A stretch of DNA of 42,486 bases from a virus. Location: positions 1 through 42,486 of IMG/VR virus record IMGVR_UViG_3300047497_000282. One strand, 5' to 3'. Of this stretch, positions 21,487 through 31,300 are shown piece after piece. Made by a program: the position numbers and the translations under genes. The first letter of the stretch is position 1. Every line of letters begins with the position of its first letter. The notes under the pieces are model-generated. The model did not search any database, was not told the origin of the DNA, and saw only the letters and a program-made list of their open reading frames with translations.

Positions 21487-21677
21487 TGGCCCGCTATCGC
21501 GCAACGCAGCATATCGCTCACGGCGTGAAGGGCATGCTTGAGCCCGGCACCGAATTCGACTGCGACATGCCTCCCGGTGATGCGTGGGAGCCGCTCGATG
21601 ACGAGGCGAAGGCCAAGGTGAAGGCTCTGGCAGATGCCAGGGCCAAAAAGCCCGAGATTCCCGTCAAGTTGACCTGA
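21486..21677 (+). CDS. Small hypothetical structural-region protein
   Basis: 63 residues. The start overlaps the region of the cement gene's stop. It has a short beta part (MARYRATQHIAHGVKGMLEP, GTEFDC) and a lysine/alanine-rich helix (DEAKAKVKALADARAKKPEI). The N-terminus resembles small domains in head-completion proteins, but I do not recognise a defined family. Last gene before a terminator. Confidence 0.65.
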   Translation: MARYRATQHIAHGVKGMLEPGTEFDCDMPPGDAWEPLDDEAKAKVKALADARAKKPEIPVKLT

Positions 21678-21778
21678 TCCGCGCATTCTGGGGTATGCGC
21701 GTTGACTTTTACCTCCGAAACCCGCAGGAATCCGGCGCTCATAGCAAAAATCAGCCGCGGTATCGTCGCGGTCAATGG

Positions 21779-21818
21779 AGCCCGGAGATGGTGGTACATC
21801 TCCGGGCTCTTTGCTTTT
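21779..21818 (+). terminator. Strong intrinsic terminator after head genes
   Basis: Perfect 12-bp stem: AGCCCGGAGATG (21779-21790) pairs with CATCTCCGGGCT (21797-21808) across the loop GTGGTA, followed by CTTTGCTTTT. It ends the packaging/head transcription unit. Late element copy 2 begins 49 bases beyond it. The rest of 21678-21905 shows no gene. Confidence 0.9.
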
Positions 21819-21866
21819 GGCACGAATCCTTAGGCGGGGGCTTCGGTTCCCGCCCATTCCTGTCGC

Positions 21867-21895
21867 GCGATTCAAGACCGGGCAGGCGCGGCATA
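21867..21895 (+). promoter_or_regulatory. Late element copy 2: GCGATTCAAG...CATA
   Basis: GCGATTCAAGACC at 21867-21879, CATA at 21892-21895. It directly follows the terminator and precedes the gp11-like gene, whose ATG lies 39 bases after the first G with no evident ribosome site. Same internal spacing as the other three copies. Confidence 0.65.
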
Positions 21896-21905
21896 TCCAT
21901 GGCTC

Positions 21906-22601
21906 ATGGCCAGCCTGATCGACTGTTGCAACCGGGCGCTCGCCGAGATCGCTGCCGGGTCCATTTCAAGCCTCAGTGACGGCTCGATGGAATCGCGTGA
22001 GTGCAACCGCTTTGCGCAAGCGCTGGTTTCGGAAATATCGGGCTGGCACGAATGGGGCTGGCAGATCGTCAACGTCGCGCTGGCCGAAGTGCCGAACGAT
22101 CGCAGGCACGAATGGCATCATGCTTATGGCCTGCCATCGGACATGGAGCGCCCGCTGTGTGTCCGTGATCATCACTGCTACGCGGAAGGAGGTGATCAAA
22201 TCTCGCTGCCGGAGGGGGTGTGGGTTGATGTCGAGCGGCACAGGTTTCCGGTGCGCGGCAACTTCCCATTCCCGGCGCAGGACGCTTCACCGGTGGCCTA
22301 TATCATCGAAGGCGAGGCCCTTTATACCAATGCTCGCGACGCCAGGCTGCACTACTTCAAGGTCATTACCGACATCGGCCAGTGTCCCCCACAGGTAGCC
22401 CGGGCATTCGAGTTGCAGCTTGCCGCAAGGATCGCCTTGCCGCTCAAGAAAGATGCGCAACTGGCCGCCGCGATCAACCAGCAGGCCGAACTGGCGCGGC
22501 AGCGGGCCATTGCCGATGACATCAATCGCCATCCCCGACCGCCGGCTATTTTCACCAGTGATGCCGCCTATGCGCGCACCGGACAGTCCGACTGGCTATG
22601 A
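21906..22601 (+). CDS. Tail adaptor protein (T7 gp11-like, tubular protein A)
   Basis: 231 residues: MASLIDCCNRALAEIAAGSI, SRECNRFAQALVSEISGWHE, WGWQIVNVALAEVPNDRR, and ALYTNARDARLHYFKVITDI. The opening (NRALA.IG...I.SL.E.S.E...C) and helical body with the C-terminal QLAARIALPLKKDAQLAAAI match podoviral tail tubular protein A, which joins the portal to the nozzle. No ribosome site is visible; an upstream out-of-frame ATG lies at 21899. Confidence 0.85.
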   Translation: MASLIDCCNRALAEIAAGSISSLSDGSMESRECNRFAQALVSEISGWHEWGWQIVNVALAEVPNDRRHEWHHAYGLPSDMERPLCVRDHHCYAEGGDQISLPEGVWVDVERHRFPVRGNFPFPAQDASPVAYIIEGEALYTNARDARLHYFKVITDIGQCPPQVARAFELQLAARIALPLKKDAQLAAAINQQAELARQRAIADDINRHPRPPAIFTSDAAYARTGQSDWL

Positions 22602-23275
22602 CAGCGCCGCGCATCCCTCAGGTCAATTTCAGCAAGGGCGAACTTGGGCCATATCTCTTTGGCCGGTTCGATGTCGAAAGCTATGCCGGTGCTCTCGCCA
22701 AGGCGCGCAACGTCTATGTGATGAAGTATGGCGGGGTCTGCAAGCGTCCGGGGACGTGGCTGGTCGGCGAAGTCATCGGCGAAGGCTATCCGGTACGCCT
22801 GATACCGTTTCAGTTCTCCCTGACACAGGCCTATGCGCTGGAATTCGGCAACGGCTATATCGCGCCATGTCTACAAGGCGGCAGGCTGCTTGAAGGCGAA
22901 TTGGCGATCACCGGGATCAGCAATGCGACCAACGCCGAGATCACGGTCGCCTATCATGGCTACAGCGTCGGCGACTATGTGTTCCTGCAGGGCATCACCG
23001 GTGCCGAGCCCGATCTGGGCAACCTGCTCAATGATCGCACCGTCGAAATCGTTTCCGTCGTGGATGCGAACCACTTCACGATTGATGTCGATACGAGTGG
23101 CGTTTCGGCGTTTGTGTCCTGCACCGGCGGCACAACGAACACCAGCGCCCCAGCAGCGCCTACGGTGCCTACGGTGGGCAGTACGACACCCGTTACGGTA
23201 TCCGGAACCAGCGGAACGGGTGTCAGCCCGGGCGGTGGCATGGGCAATACCTTGCGCCAACAGAATCACGCCTGA
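22598..23275 (+). CDS. Tail nozzle protein, N-terminal part (T7 gp12-like)
   Basis: 225 residues, overlapping the previous stop by ATGA. It begins MTAPRIPQVNFSKGELGPYL, then GRFDVESYAGALAKARNVYV, KRPGTWLVGEV and IPFQFSLTQAYALEFGNGYI. That is the standard N-terminus of podoviral tail tubular protein B-type nozzle proteins. An inserted beta domain follows (AITGISNATNAEITVAYHGY to FTIDVDTSG), then a Thr/Pro/Gly linker ending GNTLRQQNHA. The protein stops where intact relatives continue with the segment found at the start of the next gene. Confidence 0.8.
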   Translation: MTAPRIPQVNFSKGELGPYLFGRFDVESYAGALAKARNVYVMKYGGVCKRPGTWLVGEVIGEGYPVRLIPFQFSLTQAYALEFGNGYIAPCLQGGRLLEGELAITGISNATNAEITVAYHGYSVGDYVFLQGITGAEPDLGNLLNDRTVEIVSVVDANHFTIDVDTSGVSAFVSCTGGTTNTSAPAAPTVPTVGSTTPVTVSGTSGTGVSPGGGMGNTLRQQNHA

Positions 23276-25095
23276 TGGGCTCCGCGCGAGTCTATAAATT
23301 CAATGTCCCCTATGCTGGGGCTGATGTCGGGGATCTGAGTTATACCCAGACCACGGACACGATGTATCTGGCACACCTGTCCTATCCGCCATCGAAGATC
23401 GTGCGGGCCGGTTCGACATCATGGACATTCCAGACCCTGACGTTCGGATCAACGCAGGTGCCTCCGACAGCACCAACCGCGACGGCGACCACGCCGAACA
23501 ATGGTGGATCGGTTGGTCTCTATGATGTTTCGGCTGGTTATGTTGTCACCGCCGTGGCGACGCAGACCCAGGTCGAAAGCGTTGCAACAGCGCCGGTTAC
23601 GGTGTCGAACGACCTGACCTTGCAGGGCAACATCAACACCATTAGTTGGACCGCGCCTGCCGGTGCAACCAGCACCACGACCTATTACAACGTCTACAAG
23701 ACCACGGTGAACGGGTTCTATGGGTTCGTCGGATCGACCACGAACACGACATTTACCGACGACAATATCGGTCCGGATTACAGCCAATCCCCTCCACAGA
23801 ATGTCAATCCGTTCGCGACAGCCGGCAATTATCCTTCATCGGTCACGCTGTTTCAGCAGCGGCTGTTCTGGGCTCGCACCACGAACGCGCCCAATGGTTT
23901 GTTCTCGTCACGCGTCGGGGGCGCCGATCTGGAAAATCTGAACCGGTCTACCCCGTTGCGCGCCGACGACAGTATCGACACCGCGATCTTTTCCGGGCAG
24001 GCGACGAACATCAATTCGTTGACCAGCACCAGCTATCTGCTCGGGCTGGCATCGGACGGTGTTTATGTCATTGATGGAGACGGCAACGGTGGTCCGATCT
24101 TCGCCAACAGCGGGCCGTCGATGCGCAAGCAGGTCGGACGCGGTGCGTCCCGCTTGCCTGGAATCGTTGCTGACTCCGTGGTGTTCTACTGCCCGGCGAT
24201 CGGCAACAGTGTCCGGACGCTGGGCTTCGATTACACCGTCGATGGTCTCAAATCGAACGATGTCTCGATTTTCTCACCACACCTGTTCGAGGGATTCTTG
24301 ATCGTGTCGTGGTGCTATCAGCGGGAGCCGCGTTCGATCATCTGGGCGGTGCGCAATGATGGCATACTGCTCTGCTTCACGTGGGAGGAAGGCCAAGGCG
24401 TCTGGGGTTGGACGCGATGTGACACCGATGGAACCGTGCTTTCGGTCTGTTCGATCAGCGAGAACGCAGAGGACAGTGTCTACCTGATCGTGGAGCGCGT
24501 GATCAATGGTGTGACCAAGACCTATGTCGAGCAATTGGCCTCGCATCTCTGGACCGATGTCAAACAGACCTGTTTCGTTGACTGCGCGGTTACGGCAACA
24601 TTCACGACGCCGGTTTCGAGCGTGTCCGGGCTCTGGCACCTTGATGGGGCGACCAATGTTGCCGGGATCGTTGACGGTGTTCCGGTGTCGGGCCTCACGG
24701 TCACCAATGGCGTTGTTGATCTGCCGGCGTCGATCGGCACCGGTTCGGTTATCACGCTGGGCCTGCCATTTGAGGTCGAAGTCCAGACGCTGCCGATGCG
24801 CCAGACCTTGCCCAATATCGGCTCCAACATCGGACGGATGCAGCAGGCCGCGCAAGCCGTTCTGACCGTGCTGAACACCAGCAATCTGAGCGTCGGCATC
24901 AATTCCGGCCAGACGTTTCCATGGCGTCCGACCGATGACCAGATGTGGGATAATGCGACCGGGCTGTTCACCGGCGATAGCGTCGTGACGCTGGACAACA
25001 AGGCGCACAACCAGGTCTCGCTTTACATCAACCAGACCGCCGCGGCGCCGCTGACGCTGCTTGGTGTTGCCCTCGATCTGGATGTGACGCAATGA
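23275..25095 (+). CDS. Tail nozzle protein, C-terminal part (T7 gp12-like)
   Basis: 606 residues, starting in a TGATG overlap with the preceding gene's stop. It opens VYKFNVPYAGADVGDLSYTQ, TTDTMYLAHLSYPPSKIVR, which in relatives continues straight from the N-terminal part. Then come an Ig-like insert (SWTAPAGATSTTTYYNVYKT), FQQRLFWARTTNAPNGLFSS, and the late beta-propeller-like segments IIWAVRNDGILLCFTWEEGQ and GWTRCDTDGT. Together the two parts give ~831 residues, a normal nozzle size. Either re-initiation at TGATG makes a two-chain protein or this is a recent frameshift. Confidence 0.82.
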   Translation: MGSARVYKFNVPYAGADVGDLSYTQTTDTMYLAHLSYPPSKIVRAGSTSWTFQTLTFGSTQVPPTAPTATATTPNNGGSVGLYDVSAGYVVTAVATQTQVESVATAPVTVSNDLTLQGNINTISWTAPAGATSTTTYYNVYKTTVNGFYGFVGSTTNTTFTDDNIGPDYSQSPPQNVNPFATAGNYPSSVTLFQQRLFWARTTNAPNGLFSSRVGGADLENLNRSTPLRADDSIDTAIFSGQATNINSLTSTSYLLGLASDGVYVIDGDGNGGPIFANSGPSMRKQVGRGASRLPGIVADSVVFYCPAIGNSVRTLGFDYTVDGLKSNDVSIFSPHLFEGFLIVSWCYQREPRSIIWAVRNDGILLCFTWEEGQGVWGWTRCDTDGTVLSVCSISENAEDSVYLIVERVINGVTKTYVEQLASHLWTDVKQTCFVDCAVTATFTTPVSSVSGLWHLDGATNVAGIVDGVPVSGLTVTNGVVDLPASIGTGSVITLGLPFEVEVQTLPMRQTLPNIGSNIGRMQQAAQAVLTVLNTSNLSVGINSGQTFPWRPTDDQMWDNATGLFTGDSVVTLDNKAHNQVSLYINQTAAAPLTLLGVALDLDVTQ

Positions 25096-25547
25096 CGGTG
25101 CGAATCGTCCCTGCGGCCTATAGCCACGTCAACCGTCTGGCACGGGACATGCGGGCCATTGACCGCGCGGAATGCCTGGCGATGGGGCGTACGCCAAAAC
25201 AGGCGCTGCGGCATGGCATCATGGCGAGCGCGTGGGTGCGTACCGCGCTGGTCGATGGCGAGCCGCAGGCGATGTTTGGCGTCGTGGTCGAATCCGCGAT
25301 GACGGGGGATGGGATACCGTGGTTTTTGGGCACCGATGCGGTGTTCAGACATGGCCGAGACCTGATCCGCATGGGCCCTGCGATCCTGCGCGACATGGGC
25401 GATTCAAGCCGCATGCTGCGCAATCTAGTGTCCGCCGACAATGCCAAGGCGATCCGGTTGCTGAAACGCTGGGGTTTTACCGTTGATCCCGAGCATGTCC
25501 GCGTCGGCGGCTTGCCGTTTCGTCGGTTTGAAATGGAGTTCGGTTGA
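25092..25547 (+). CDS. Gp13-like virion/assembly protein with GNAT fold
   Basis: 151 residues: MTVRIVPAAYSHVNRLARDM, then MASAWVRTALVDGEPQAMFG, PWFLGTDAVFRHGRDLI and SADNAKAIRLLKRWGFTVDP. The last segment is the typical acetyl-CoA-fold C-terminus (N..A.RLL.R.GF). It matches the T7 gp13-like family, which has a GNAT fold and is needed for virion core assembly; acetyl transfer has not been shown to matter. Overlaps both neighbours by ATGA. Confidence 0.8.
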   Translation: MTVRIVPAAYSHVNRLARDMRAIDRAECLAMGRTPKQALRHGIMASAWVRTALVDGEPQAMFGVVVESAMTGDGIPWFLGTDAVFRHGRDLIRMGPAILRDMGDSSRMLRNLVSADNAKAIRLLKRWGFTVDPEHVRVGGLPFRRFEMEFG

Positions 25548-26113
25548 TGTGTGCGCCCATTATCGGTCTGGCCGCAGCGGGCATCAGCGGTGTTCTTGGC
25601 ACCGTCGCCAAAGTGCAACAGGATCAGGTACAGGCGCAAGTTGCGGACCAGAACGCGGCGGCTGAGCGGGCAGCGGCTGCTCAGGACCAGACCAACATGA
25701 ACCAGGCCGCGTTGCAGCGGTATATGCAGATCAGCCAGACCGAAGGCCAGCAGCGGGCGACACAGGCGGCAAATGGGGTTGTGGTGGATTTTGGGACTGC
25801 CAAGGAGCAGGTTTCGGACACCGCGTTGCTGGGCTCGATGGATGTGAACAAAATCTATCAGACCGGATTTCAGGCGCAGCGCGGTCATGATGTCGCCATT
25901 GGCAATGACGTGGCGACGGCCCGCGCGGCGCGATCGAACGCGGTTCTGACCGGAATCGCGGGGGGCTTTGGGGCGGCGGCCAGCTTTCTTGGCGGCGCCA
26001 ACCAATACGGTATGCTGGCATCGAAATTCGGCATCCCGTCTGGCGCATCTGGCGCGACCAGCAATTTCGGCATGTCGAATGGTGCCGGTGCCATGGGCGG
26101 GGCGTTCGGCTGA
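25544..26113 (+). CDS. Internal virion core protein (T7 gp14-like)
   Basis: 189 residues. An N-terminal hydrophobic Gly/Ala segment (IIGLAAAGISGVLGTVAKV) precedes a long Gln/Ala-rich helix (QQDQVQAQVADQNAAAERAA), then GVVVDFGTAKEQVSDTALLG, and a Gly/Ala-rich C-terminus with possible membrane-inserting stretch (GIAGGFGAAASFLGGANQYG). This layout fits the gp14-like ejection protein that enters the host outer membrane at infection. Confidence 0.85.
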   Translation: MMCAPIIGLAAAGISGVLGTVAKVQQDQVQAQVADQNAAAERAAAAQDQTNMNQAALQRYMQISQTEGQQRATQAANGVVVDFGTAKEQVSDTALLGSMDVNKIYQTGFQAQRGHDVAIGNDVATARAARSNAVLTGIAGGFGAAASFLGGANQYGMLASKFGIPSGASGATSNFGMSNGAGAMGGAFG

Positions 26114-28353
26114 TGCCCACAGTACCGCTCTACAGGCCGGACCAGAACTGGGTTCAGCCCAATGAGGCGCAGTTGCGCGCGCCGGATATTTCGAGCGGGC
26201 TTGAGGCGGTTTCGCAGGGGCTGGGCCATGTCGCCGATGTGACGAACCAGATTGTCCAGATGTCGAGCGAGACACAGGCGCGGGCTCAAGCGTTGCAGGA
26301 CAGTCAGGCACTGTCGAAACTGACCGCGCAATATCAGACCTTGCAAGGGCAGAATGCCGTCGATGCGCAGGCTGATACCTTGAAGCAGATCAAAGCGCTT
26401 CAGGATCAGGGCATGGCGTCGATGGGCACGCCGCTGATGCAGCGCTATTATGTCCAGCACGCGGCACCGATTTTTGCCGGGGCGAATGATGCGGTCTATG
26501 GCCATGCGGTGCAGCAAACGCATGTGGCTTTTGGAAACCAGTTGACGGCGGAACGCAGCGCGGCACAGGACACAGTGGCGGGTCTTTATCAGGACGTTGA
26601 CAAGTTGGCAGACGGTCTTGGTGTCGTTGCGGACAAAGCCCGCTCAGAAGCGATTTTTCAAGGTCTCGGCGATCCCAATGGGGACGCGGTAAGGGAATAC
26701 GTCAAGAACAAGACCGGCGAGGTAATCAGTGGTGCAATCCATAATGCCTTGTCGAGCGATGTCACGGCGGACGGCAAGAGCGGGGTCGATCTCGCGATTG
26801 ATCTGAACAATCGGTTTGGTGGGGACAAGCTGCCGTTCGCCATTCAGCAGCAAGTCGAGGCTGCGATGAAGGAGCCCTTGCTGAACCGTGAGGCTGCGGC
26901 CTATGTGGCTGCGGCGAAAAACGGCACCGCATTGCCCGTCAAAGGCGATGACGGACATTGGATTATTCCTCCGTCCGATCCTACGGCGCAAGGCGATGCT
27001 CCAAGTTCCGATACAGCGTCCCCCGGCTTCCAAATGCCGGTGGCTGGGAAGATCGGCCAGACCGTCGCACAGCATAAAGCACGCGGCTCAGAGGGTATTG
27101 ATATTCCGGTCCCGCTTGGAACGCCTGTCAAAGCGCCAGCGCAGGGAACAGTTGCGAGAACGGGCTATGATCCGCGTTCCGGAAATTTCGTGGTCATCGA
27201 CCATCCGGACGGCAGCACGTCAACGCTTGCGCACTTTTCGAATGTGCAGGTCAAGCCCGGCGATCAGGTCAACGCAAACACCGTGCTGGGCGCCTCGGGC
27301 CAATCCGGTGATGCGACCGGACCGCATGTCCATTGGCAATTGATCGACAAGAACGACAAATATGTTGATCCGGCGTCAATGGTTGGCGGCAAGCCGGGCG
27401 CTGTTGCGGCGGTGACATCGCCGGGCGGTCTGGTGGTCCCGGACGAAGCAAAGGTGCTGGCCAATATTGATGCGATGAATCTGCCGCCTGAAATGGCTAC
27501 GCGGGTCAAGGCGCTGGCCTCGCAACAGTTCAAGCAGGCGCGCACGGCGGAAACCTATCAGTTTGAGCAAGCAAGTCAGAATGCGACGGAATGGGTAGCA
27601 AATTGGGCGCTGGCGCACAACAACGAATACCCGCCTGCCACGGCGATCCCGCCTGCGATCCTGAACAAGATGCGCCCGGACGAGGCTGCGGAGTTGCAGT
27701 TGCGGGTCAACAAGGCGCGCGAGGGTGATATCGACCAAGCGCAAAGTCAGGCACAATCGAAGCGCTACGCTGATTTGCAGGTCATGCGGTATGCCGATCC
27801 TGATCGTTTCCTCGCCATCAATCCAAAGGATTTGATCGGGCAGGTGAGCGCAGGACAATGGAACGAAATTCGCGTCACGCAGGCGCAGATGCGCGCCAAA
27901 GACGACAAGGAACCGAAAGCCTGGGACCCATACAAAGGGGCGTATCAGGCGTTCGCGACTTTCCAGAAATTGGCGCCGGAAGTGCTTCCGCCGGCGATGG
28001 CCAAGACCGATCCAAACGGATATGCGCAGAGCCGTGCCGCTCTGCTCGAAGGTGTGCGGACCGGTGCTGAGGCGCTTTCCAAAGCCAACGGCGGACGCGC
28101 GCCGACGCCTGTTGAATGGCAGGCGCTGGTGCGCAATGCAGCGTCTATGGTTTCGACTCCGAAGACGTTTTTCGGTATTCCGACCGGGACGACCCAAAAA
28201 CCTGCGTTCGCGATCAAAGCCAGTGAAATTGACAAGCCGACGCGCAAGACGATCATTGCGGGCTGGCGCGCATCACATCCTTCTGATCCGACCGATGCCG
28301 ATATTGTTGAAGCATACCAGAGGCTGCACGCGCTCAGGGCTTTGCGCCAGTAG
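26113..28353 (+). CDS. Internal virion protein (gp15-like) with embedded M23-type domain
   Basis: 746 residues. The N-terminal ~290 are Gln/Ala-rich helices typical of podoviral ejection proteins. Residues ~305-415 form an M23 (lysostaphin-type) peptidase-like domain: GIDIPVPLGTPVKAPAQGTV, VVIDHPDGSTSTLAHFSN and GPHVHW, with Asp330, His374, His405 and His407. The usual first zinc ligand, four residues before the Asp, is Ser326 instead of His, though His321 is close by. The C-terminal ~330 residues are again helical. It would form part of the periplasm-crossing channel and may cut peptidoglycan during entry. Confidence 0.82.
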   Translation: MPTVPLYRPDQNWVQPNEAQLRAPDISSGLEAVSQGLGHVADVTNQIVQMSSETQARAQALQDSQALSKLTAQYQTLQGQNAVDAQADTLKQIKALQDQGMASMGTPLMQRYYVQHAAPIFAGANDAVYGHAVQQTHVAFGNQLTAERSAAQDTVAGLYQDVDKLADGLGVVADKARSEAIFQGLGDPNGDAVREYVKNKTGEVISGAIHNALSSDVTADGKSGVDLAIDLNNRFGGDKLPFAIQQQVEAAMKEPLLNREAAAYVAAAKNGTALPVKGDDGHWIIPPSDPTAQGDAPSSDTASPGFQMPVAGKIGQTVAQHKARGSEGIDIPVPLGTPVKAPAQGTVARTGYDPRSGNFVVIDHPDGSTSTLAHFSNVQVKPGDQVNANTVLGASGQSGDATGPHVHWQLIDKNDKYVDPASMVGGKPGAVAAVTSPGGLVVPDEAKVLANIDAMNLPPEMATRVKALASQQFKQARTAETYQFEQASQNATEWVANWALAHNNEYPPATAIPPAILNKMRPDEAAELQLRVNKAREGDIDQAQSQAQSKRYADLQVMRYADPDRFLAINPKDLIGQVSAGQWNEIRVTQAQMRAKDDKEPKAWDPYKGAYQAFATFQKLAPEVLPPAMAKTDPNGYAQSRAALLEGVRTGAEALSKANGGRAPTPVEWQALVRNAASMVSTPKTFFGIPTGTTQKPAFAIKASEIDKPTRKTIIAGWRASHPSDPTDADIVEAYQRLHALRALRQ

Positions 28354-28354
28354 G

Positions 28355-28383
28355 GCGATTCAAGGCCTCGGCCCTACGGCATA
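28355..28383 (+). promoter_or_regulatory. Late element copy 3: GCGATTCAAG...CATA
   Basis: GCGATTCAAGGCC at 28355-28367, CATA at 28380-28383, immediately after the stop of the preceding gene. The ATG at 28394 is 39 bases from the first G, as in copy 2. TAGGGC...GCCCTA around box 1 can form a 6-bp hairpin. Confidence 0.6.
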
Positions 28384-28393
28384 GGTAGGCGCC

Positions 28394-31300
28394 ATGGCCA
28401 ATCCTACCCTCAATGATGCTGATCTGCTCGCGCAATCCTATCGTGATGAGCAAATCCAGTCTTTGCGCCAGACGATCACCGATGCACCGCATCCCGATAG
28501 CGTGGCGACATCGAACCGGATAGCGCCGCAACTCGGATTGCCGCCGTCACAACTCGATAACATCCACGATCAGGCCCAAACCGCGATCCGTGCGCAAAAC
28601 ATGGCCGCCGTTGCGCAGGCACATCCCACAATCGGGACATGGGCGGCAGCAAACCCGCGTCAGGCCGTGGCTGCATCGGATGATCACAAGTCGCTGGGCA
28701 TGCTCGGGCAGGCGTGGGACTCGATCAAGAACGCTGCTGGTTCCCTGTTCACCAGCACGGCAGCGGTCAATCCGCTTGTGCTTGGCGGGGCGCTTCTGAG
28801 CAGCATCGAGCGCGCGACCGGTTATGCGCCAGGCGATCTGACCAAAGCAATCCAGGCTCCGGTTGATAAGACGGTCGGCGGCATCGTCGGCGGTGTGGCC
28901 AGTGTCGATCGCATGATCGCGCGGCGCACTGGTATTGGCGATCCGCAATCGGTGGATCAGGACCTTGCCGATGCGTCGGCGCAGTTCAAGGCGGCGGGAA
29001 CGTCGATCGCGGCATCACAGCAGGCCCATGGCAATCTCTCGTCGGTGCTTGGCCTCGCGGGCGGTGTTTTGCCGTATGCCGCTACTGGCGGATTGGCTCC
29101 CCTTGCGATGGGCGCGAGCGGTGCTGATGAGCAGGCAGACGCAGCAGCAAAGGCCGGAAAATCCGGAACTGCGGCCAGCGATGCCGGCATTATCGCAAAC
29201 GCGGCATACCAGGCCACCGTGGGCCATGTGTTCGGCCTTCTGGGCAAGTATGGCGCCCCAATGGTTGGAGACGCCGTAGCGGGTGCTGTGGGCCGCTCCA
29301 TGGCGCGCACATCGGGCGGGTCGCTGACTGGCAATATCCTCGGACAGGCTGCAACGGAGGGTTCGGGAAAACTGGCCGACTATGCCACGCGCATGATCGG
29401 GTCTGCTGGCCTTGGTGCGGGAATGTCGGTCGGGTCCAATCTGATCACGCAACAGACGATCAATCCGAAACAGTCGATCATGGACGGAGCAGGCGAAAGC
29501 GCGATGTCGATGGTCGCGCTTGATATGTTGACGCACGGATTGCATGCGGCCCTGGGCGGACATGACGCGGCGCAAGGTGATCCAACAGCCAATCTGACGC
29601 AGACGGGCCGCGCAATCCTGCCGGGTATCACGCGGGCCCTGGGCGGGCTGCATGATGCCTCCATTCTTGATGCGATGGACAGGGCGGCATCTGACAGCAA
29701 GTTCAAGACCCGCGATCCCGATGGCTATACCGCGCTGGTCAAATTTCTGGCCGATCAGCATGGCGTCGATAACGTCTATGTCTCGCCCGATGCGATCCGC
29801 GCCTATCAGCAGTCCGGTGGGTACGACCGGTTCAACGATCCGTTCCAAGCCCACGAGGATGCCATTCAGGAGGCGCAGGCGACGGGTGGTGAGGTCGCAT
29901 TGCCTGCCGAGTTCGTCATGGGCGATCTGGCCGGAACCGGTGCTTACAAGGCGATCAAGGACAGCGTGCGGTTGCGCCCCGATGGCATGACGGGCGCAGA
30001 GGCGAAAGACACGCTGAACAAGATTGACCAGGTTGCAAAAGACACGTTCGACAAGCTGAACGAACAGGACCGCGCCGGGCAGAAGGAACAGGATGCGCGC
30101 GCCGATTTGACGAAACAGGCTCAGGAGAAATTCCAGAACGCGGGCTTCACCCCGCACGTTTCGAGCATCTATGCGCAACTGGTCGCGCAACGCTATTCGA
30201 CGCGGGCAGAGCGGCTTGGCAAGACGTTGGAGCCCGGCGACTTCGACACGCGCATTGTCCGCGTCCTGCCGCCGTCTCTGGAAGCTGCGCGCAAAGCCGA
30301 CAATCTCGATCTGGCGATCAATGCGATGCGCAAGGGCAAGCCGGCTGAGACACAGGGCGGAAAGAGCCTGTTGCAGTTCATTGCTGATCGCGGTGGCATC
30401 AATGACAGCGGCGGCGATCTGAAAGCAATGGGTGCGGATGCTTGGCACCGTGAGCAGCCGGGCCGCAAGAAGCTGATCCGCGATGAGGCAAAGGTCGATC
30501 CGATGCGCGCGGCCGGGGATGATCTGCGCCGCATGATAGAGAATGAGGGGCGCGATCCCTCTGGCATGTCGGACAAGGAAATTCGCAAGTTTGTCGAGGA
30601 GAAGGCGAAAGAGCCTATGCCGGGTGGGCGTTCGCTCGATCAGGTTGCATATCATGGTTCACCACATATCTTCGATCGCTTTTCGCTTGAACACATCGGT
30701 GAAGGTGAAGGAAACCAAGCGTATGGTTATGGCCTATACTTTGCCGGCAAGAAAGCAATTGCTGAGCATTATCGAAAAATGCTGGCTGGAAAGCCACAGT
30801 ATACGGCAGATGATTACAAGGAGTATTTTAAGCCTGGGCGTATCATAGATGGATATAGCGGCAAAGATAAAGTTGTCGCATTCCATGAGGGTGCAAAAAA
30901 TGAGCCATGGAATTGGTCTGTCGATGTCCAGCGCGTCGATGCAAACGGCGAGCCTGCTCAGGGCGAGCGGGTAAGAAACCACACCACGCGCCCTACCGAC
31001 AGGGAAATGCATAAGGTTCTGGGCCATGCGCCCACCGTCGCGCCAGGCCGTCTTTACCACGTCGATATACCGGACGATCATGAGTTTTTGAATTGGGATA
31101 AGCATGTCGCCGGTCGTGATCGTGATATTTTTATCAAAGCATTCGACATGCTCGGATCAGACAATTGGCGCGCCAAAGATATGGCCGATGCCCTAAAGTC
31201 TAATAACGACATAACCGGCGGGGAGGCTTACAAGATGCTCGTCAAGGCGATCGGTGCATCGCGTTCAAAGCTCGATGGCATTGTCTCTGATCCGTTTGGA

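Noticed and set aside
20179-21504. 441-residue minus-strand frame
   Set aside because: Antisense of the capsid and cement genes.
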